Below are positions 60,294-64,000 of a stretch of DNA of 64,000 nucleotides, one piece after another. Source of the DNA: Ailanthus altissimus (Eukaryota; Streptophyta; Magnoliopsida; Sapindales; Simaroubaceae); the NCBI GenBank assembly GCA_946807835.1, contig OX327697.1:1565001-1629000 (forward strand), given 5' to 3'. A program made the position numbers and the translations under genes. Every line of letters starts with the position of its first letter. Position 1 is the stretch's first letter. The notes under the pieces were generated by a model that was not told the DNA's origin, ran no database searches, and saw only the letters and a list, made by a program, of their open reading frames with translations.

Positions 60294-60299
60294 TATATA
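60294..60299 (+). promoter_or_regulatory. TATA box of the PCO gene
   Basis: TATATA in 'cttttatataccttc', followed by a CT-rich stretch (60,311-60,340) typical of plant core promoters. Transcription would start near 60,325, giving a leader of about 390 bases if it has no intron. Confidence 0.55.
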
Positions 60300-60348
60300 C
60301 CTTCAAAGCTTCAATCTTTCTTCTTCATCATCACCAACTTCTACAGAG

Positions 60349-60564
60349 ATGCATCTTTTCACATCTCTGTACTGATTTTAACTTCCATCACAGGAAAAAG
60401 AAAAAGAAAAAAACAGTGGTTTATGGTTAAACATATCACCTTGTTTTTTTAATTAAAAAAACTATATATATATTTTTCTATACTGCCCTGTTTTCCTCTG
60501 TTTTTGGGTCTGTTCATTTGTTTATGGTGTGAAGTCTTGGTTTTTGCCAATGCCCAGATCGTAA
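60349..60564 (+). promoter_or_regulatory. Cluster of short upstream ORFs in the PCO leader
   Basis: Four ATG-to-stop frames precede the main start: 60,349-60,375 (8 residues), 60,423-60,452 (9), 60,524-60,532 (2) and 60,550-60,564 (4). None overlaps the main start. They would lower translation of the main frame if present in the mature leader; a leader intron could remove some. Confidence 0.45.
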
Positions 60565-60718
60565 TTTGACGGTTTTAAGAGTTGTGTGCAATACCCATCT
60601 CGTTTTGGCTCGTGTTGTTGGTGGGTTTTGTGTTTGCTCCCCTGTTTTTATAAAAGGTGAATTTGAGAATTTGATTGATAATTAGATTGGAAAATTGAGT
60701 TCTTTTTTGGGAGTGTGA

Positions 60719-63700
60719 ATGGGGATTGATACAAAGTTGGCTGATTTGAAAGGGAAAGAGTTGAGTGAATTGCCGAAGGAAGCGAAAACAGAAGCGAATT
60801 TGATATTAAATTCTGTTGCTAATAATAATAAGAATAGGAACACGAATAGGAATAGGCAGTCGAAGAAGAACCGGCGAAGTCAAAAGAAGATGGTAACATT
60901 GTTGCCGGTTCAGAGGCTGTATGACACTTGCAAGGATGTTTTTGCCTTTGGTGGGACTGGGGTCATTCCCTCTGCTGACAAAATCGAACGGCTACGAGCT
61001 GTTTTGGGTATGTTTGTGATTCACTAATTATGCTTCTTGTGTTTTCAAATGGGGGTTTATTAATATGCGGGTGTGATTGCATTGTAAAGGCTATGTTTTG
61101 GTTTGGACTTATTTTTATCTTTGACTTTTCAGATTGATTTGCGCTAAAATTTGATTGAAGATTCTGTTTTTTTCTTGGGTATTGTTCCATGATCATGTAT
61201 GTATATGTTAATTATCCGCATTCTATATAGCTTTATCTAGTTTCTGTCTCAATTCTCCTGGTTTTTTGATTATTTGTTTACTGCCTTAGTTTCACCTTTT
61301 AGAGGTGGTACCGTCGTTTGATATTGATATTTTAACATTTCTGTATGGTTGGAGTTTGTGCTTTGGATGTTTTATTCCTATATGGTGCATGCAGTTTCGT
61401 TTTGCGGCTGTGTACATGCAAATTTGTGTTCTTTTATGTGCAAGGCTAGGTGTTGGATCAAGATTTGAAATAAAAAATTCCACCAATTAGTGCCATTTTT
61501 TTCTTAGGCATCAGTTAGTCCCAGTGTTTCATATGCATCAGTTAGTACCAGGTGTTTCATATGCATCAGTTAGTACCTGGAGTTTCATATGCATTGTTCC
61601 TTTTTGTTTTTCTTTATACCTGAGGAACATATGTTGTTAGATTTGGGGTGGTATTTTGAAAGTGAAAGCTCTAGACAAGTTATTAAAGACTTAATCCCAC
61701 TTGAGCAGTCAATGGATAATTTCACTTTAATGAATCACCTTAAATTTCTTATTTAGTAGCAGGGAGAGATATCATCCAGCTCCATGCCGAGTATGAATTT
61801 ATGCTATTGAGAAGTAAAGAAGTTGTACTATAGTCTAACATTTGGATATGAAAGTACACAAGCACCAGTAGGACTCTCTGTTGTCTTGAACCAACTCTTT
61901 GCCTATTTTTCTTTTCTTTCCTAATAATTTTCCCCATATTCTTTGTCTTTGATGCTAATGAGGCTAGCATCTATTGTTTAGATGACATCAAACAGGTGGA
62001 TGTTGACCTGAATAGTGATCTACTGTATTTCCGGAAAAATGCTGCCTGGAGAAAGCCTGTGATAACCTACTTGCACCTCCATGAATGTGACAATTTCTCG
62101 GTTAGTTGCTTTCTTTGAATTTCATTTTTCATGCCTGGGGATAAGGGAAATCCTTTTTTTTTTTTTAAATGTTTTGGTTGGGGGACTAATCATTTCTGTT
62201 GCAGATAGGGATTTTCTGCTTGCCACCGTCAGGTGTCATTCCTCTTCATAATCACCCTGGAATGACTGTATTCAGTAAGCTTCTTTTTGGGACCATGCAC
62301 ATCAAATCATATGACTGGGTGGTTGATGTTCCGGGCAGCTCAATTGACAATGTGAATCCCTCAAAAAGTAAGTATTTTCTTCATGAGCTACTATCTGTGC
62401 CTCCGCCCCCCACTCCCCCCCCCCCTCTGATCATTATGTACTAGATTCTAAGGATTAACACAAAATCAAGAACACAATAGGTTCAGCCTTTTCCATTGGG
62501 CTGTGACAAGCTAGTAATAGATTTGTCATGGGGAATATCTCTGGAAGAAATACATACATTAGACTTGATTTTAATTGTCTCAAAACATATGATTTCACTA
62601 GATTGGCCATTTTATCCCAAGTTTCATAGAAGAAAATACCCTTGTCCTTGGCCAAGAATTGGAATCTGATTGGACACTATTGTTCCAGTAAGTCAGGTCA
62701 ATTCTGTGTTTTATGCAGTATGTCTCACATTGTTGCGTGTGGTCTGGAATTTTCAGAATTTTAGTCTCATATAAAGGGTAGAATTTGAGAGAACATCAGC
62801 ATTGATGATTACCTTTCTTGAGCATTAACATGTAATCTCTTTCCCTTTTTGTTTTATTGAAAATCCAGCATCTAGTTATAGTAGTGAAAGGCTTATACGA
62901 AACTAAGGTATTGAAGTGTTTGTTTAAGTATGAGAATATGGATATTTTCTGAATCTTGCCATTTTTTTTACTCGGTTTTGAGAAGTTCCATGAGCAATGA
63001 TGCCAAATAAATGATCACCACTTAAAATTAGATTTTTTGAAATGATCATGGAAAACCATCCTTGAATTGGCACATTTTGATGCTTATGGTCACCTTGTTT
63101 TTATTGTCTTATAGCAACATCTGCTGGATCCGTGGGAAATCCTTCCATATTTCAAAGAGCTTCAGTTTGCTTGTGTTTGAGTACCTTCTAAAGACTAATG
63201 ATCTGAAAATCAAAAGAATTATCCAGTTGATTTAAATATTAAGTTTTTTTAAGACTCTTTTCTTCCCTTTGGACATGGTGTTTTTCTCACTTGCAGCAAA
63301 GCAGCCTGAAGTACGGTTGGCAAAGGTTAAGGTTGATTCTGACTTTACCTCCCCTTGCAACACCTCTATTCTCTATCCTGCTGATGGGGGGAACATGCAT
63401 TGCTTCACGGCGGTGACAGCATGTGCAGTGCTAGACGTGCTTGGCCCTCCATACTCTGATCCGGATGGTCGGCACTGCACATACTATCTTGACTTCCCAT
63501 TTTCCAAATTCTCAGGTACCACATTGCTCCTTCACCTTTCAACTCCAGAATAATCACTAATGATTAGGAGGACACAAATCTTGATCATTTGATTCCCTTT
63601 GAAAATTTCAGTTGATGGAGTATCGGTGCCTGCAGAGGAAAGAGAAGGTTATGCCTGGCTTAAAGAGAGGGAGAAACCTGAGGACTTGGTTGTAGTTGGA

Positions 63701-63736
63701 GGATCGTACACTGGCCCTAAAATAGTGAAAAAATGA
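60719..63736 (+). CDS. PCO: Plant cysteine oxidase (PCO1/2-like), five exons
   Basis: Thiol dioxygenase that uses O2 to oxidise N-terminal Cys of proteins such as ERF-VII factors to sulfinic acid, marking them for the Cys/Arg N-degron pathway; acts as the plant oxygen sensor. Exons, all with GT-AG introns and consistent phase: 60,719-61,007; 61,982-62,100; 62,205-62,367; 63,297-63,515; 63,612-63,736. The product is 304 residues, nearer PCO1/2 than the shorter PCO4/5. Residues about 1-60 form a variable Asn/Lys/Arg-rich tail with a basic [10 protein letters not shown] patch, possibly nuclear-targeting. The core starts near [11 protein letters not shown]. Fe(II) ligands are His151 and His153 ([13 protein letters not shown]) and His225 (GGNMHCF). 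Asp237, Tyr243 and Cys251 match the positions of AtPCO4 Asp176, Tyr182 and Cys190. The end is [12 protein letters not shown]. No frame damage is visible. The start is chosen because it is the first ATG giving the full frame; the three small frames nearby are upstream ORFs. Confidence 0.95.
61008..61981 (+). other. PCO intron 1
   Basis: Donor ggGTATGT and acceptor TTTAGat. It splits the Asp97 codon after its first base. Near 61,500-61,590 a short phrase 'catcagttagtacc' with 'tttcatatgcat' is repeated about three times. Confidence 0.85.
62368..63296 (+). other. PCO intron 3
   Basis: Donor aaGTAAGT and acceptor TTGCAGca. A C-rich run is at 62,401-62,427. The other two introns are short (62,101-62,204 and 63,516-63,611). 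Confidence 0.85.
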
Positions 63737-64000
63737 CTTGACTAATCTACATCATCCTTCCATCCATGGTTGTGAAAATAGCTAGCTGCTTCCAGTTCTG
63801 TGCAGCTTTAGAATTTCAAAATCGTTTTCTTTGTGGGTATTTTTGTTTTTGGGTCATCAAGCAACTGGTGCTTTTTGCAGTCTATAGTTTCTGTACATAA
63901 AAAGGAGAAAAAAAAGATAAAGATAAAAGAAACCACAGGTTGTATGTGCACCGGATGTAAGTTTGTCGTAGCTCAATGAATGAGTAAACGTTCAAGTGCA
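63737..64000 (+). other. PCO 3' untranslated region / downstream
   Basis: Follows the TGA at 63,734-63,736. It is U-rich with an A-rich patch at 63,898-63,930, and no canonical AATAAA is obvious before the window end. The poly(A) site is not determined. Confidence 0.5.

Noticed and set aside
60240..60300. Hypoxia-responsive promoter element near the PCO TATA box
   Set aside because: 'gaccaaaccc' resembles it only loosely; no convincing match by eye.

Overview
This is nuclear DNA from a flowering plant, probably a eudicot. It is very AT-rich, dominated by LTR retrotransposons with plant-type primer-binding sites, and carries one intact intron-containing plant gene at the right end: a plant cysteine oxidase (PCO, about 60.7-63.7 kb, + strand). 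The species cannot be told from the window.

From about 2.1 to 51.8 kb the window is an old direct-repeat array of a long, largely non-coding unit. I recognise unit A (2.1-12.3 kb), a fragment holding only the end of a unit (13.96-15.15 kb), unit B (15.15-26.0 kb, internally deleted), unit C (28.65-46.1 kb) and unit D (46.1-51.76 kb, internally deleted). By eye A resembles C most, and B plus the lone end-fragment resemble D most. An LTR-like sequence precedes both A (0.2-2.1 kb) and C (26.6-28.6 kb). This fits duplication of an older multi-unit block. No unit holds an intact gene.

Mobile elements inserted at different positions in different units, so the sister units preserve empty sites and allow exact boundaries and target-site duplications (TSDs) to be read. 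They are: a Ty1/copia fragment (12.34-13.96 kb); a Gypsy/chromovirus-like solo LTR (16.774-19.545 kb, TSD ATTTG/ATTTA); a decayed Tnt1/Tork-like copia element (20.126-25.28 kb, +); a 2.7-kb solo LTR of a second family (29.625-32.333 kb, TSD ATAAA); a second copia element of the same family as the first (34.426-39.502 kb, -, TSD CTTAT/TTTAT) that has lost the reverse transcriptase YVDD box; and a solo LTR of that copia family (46.769-47.415 kb). All copia reading frames are broken.

From 51.8 to 60.3 kb the sequence is mostly featureless AT-rich DNA. It holds one short exon-like coding fragment (52.577-52.686 kb, -), a deleted copia-like element with two LTRs and about 1.1 kb between them (about 54.62-57.69 kb, -), and a possible SINE-like repeat near 59.1 kb. 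The PCO gene follows with a TATA box at 60.29 kb, a leader with several short upstream ORFs, five coding exons (304 residues) and a 3' UTR reaching the window end. The enzyme's Fe(II) ligands are all present, so this gene looks functional: oxygen-dependent oxidation of N-terminal cysteine in the Cys/Arg N-degron branch that controls the hypoxia response.

I see no rRNA, tRNA, CRISPR or bacterial features. The most unusual aspects are the multi-copy non-coding array with two well-preserved promoter-like blocks, a unit-C-specific fold-back, and an unidentified exon-like fragment. None of these can be called a new system from sequence alone.
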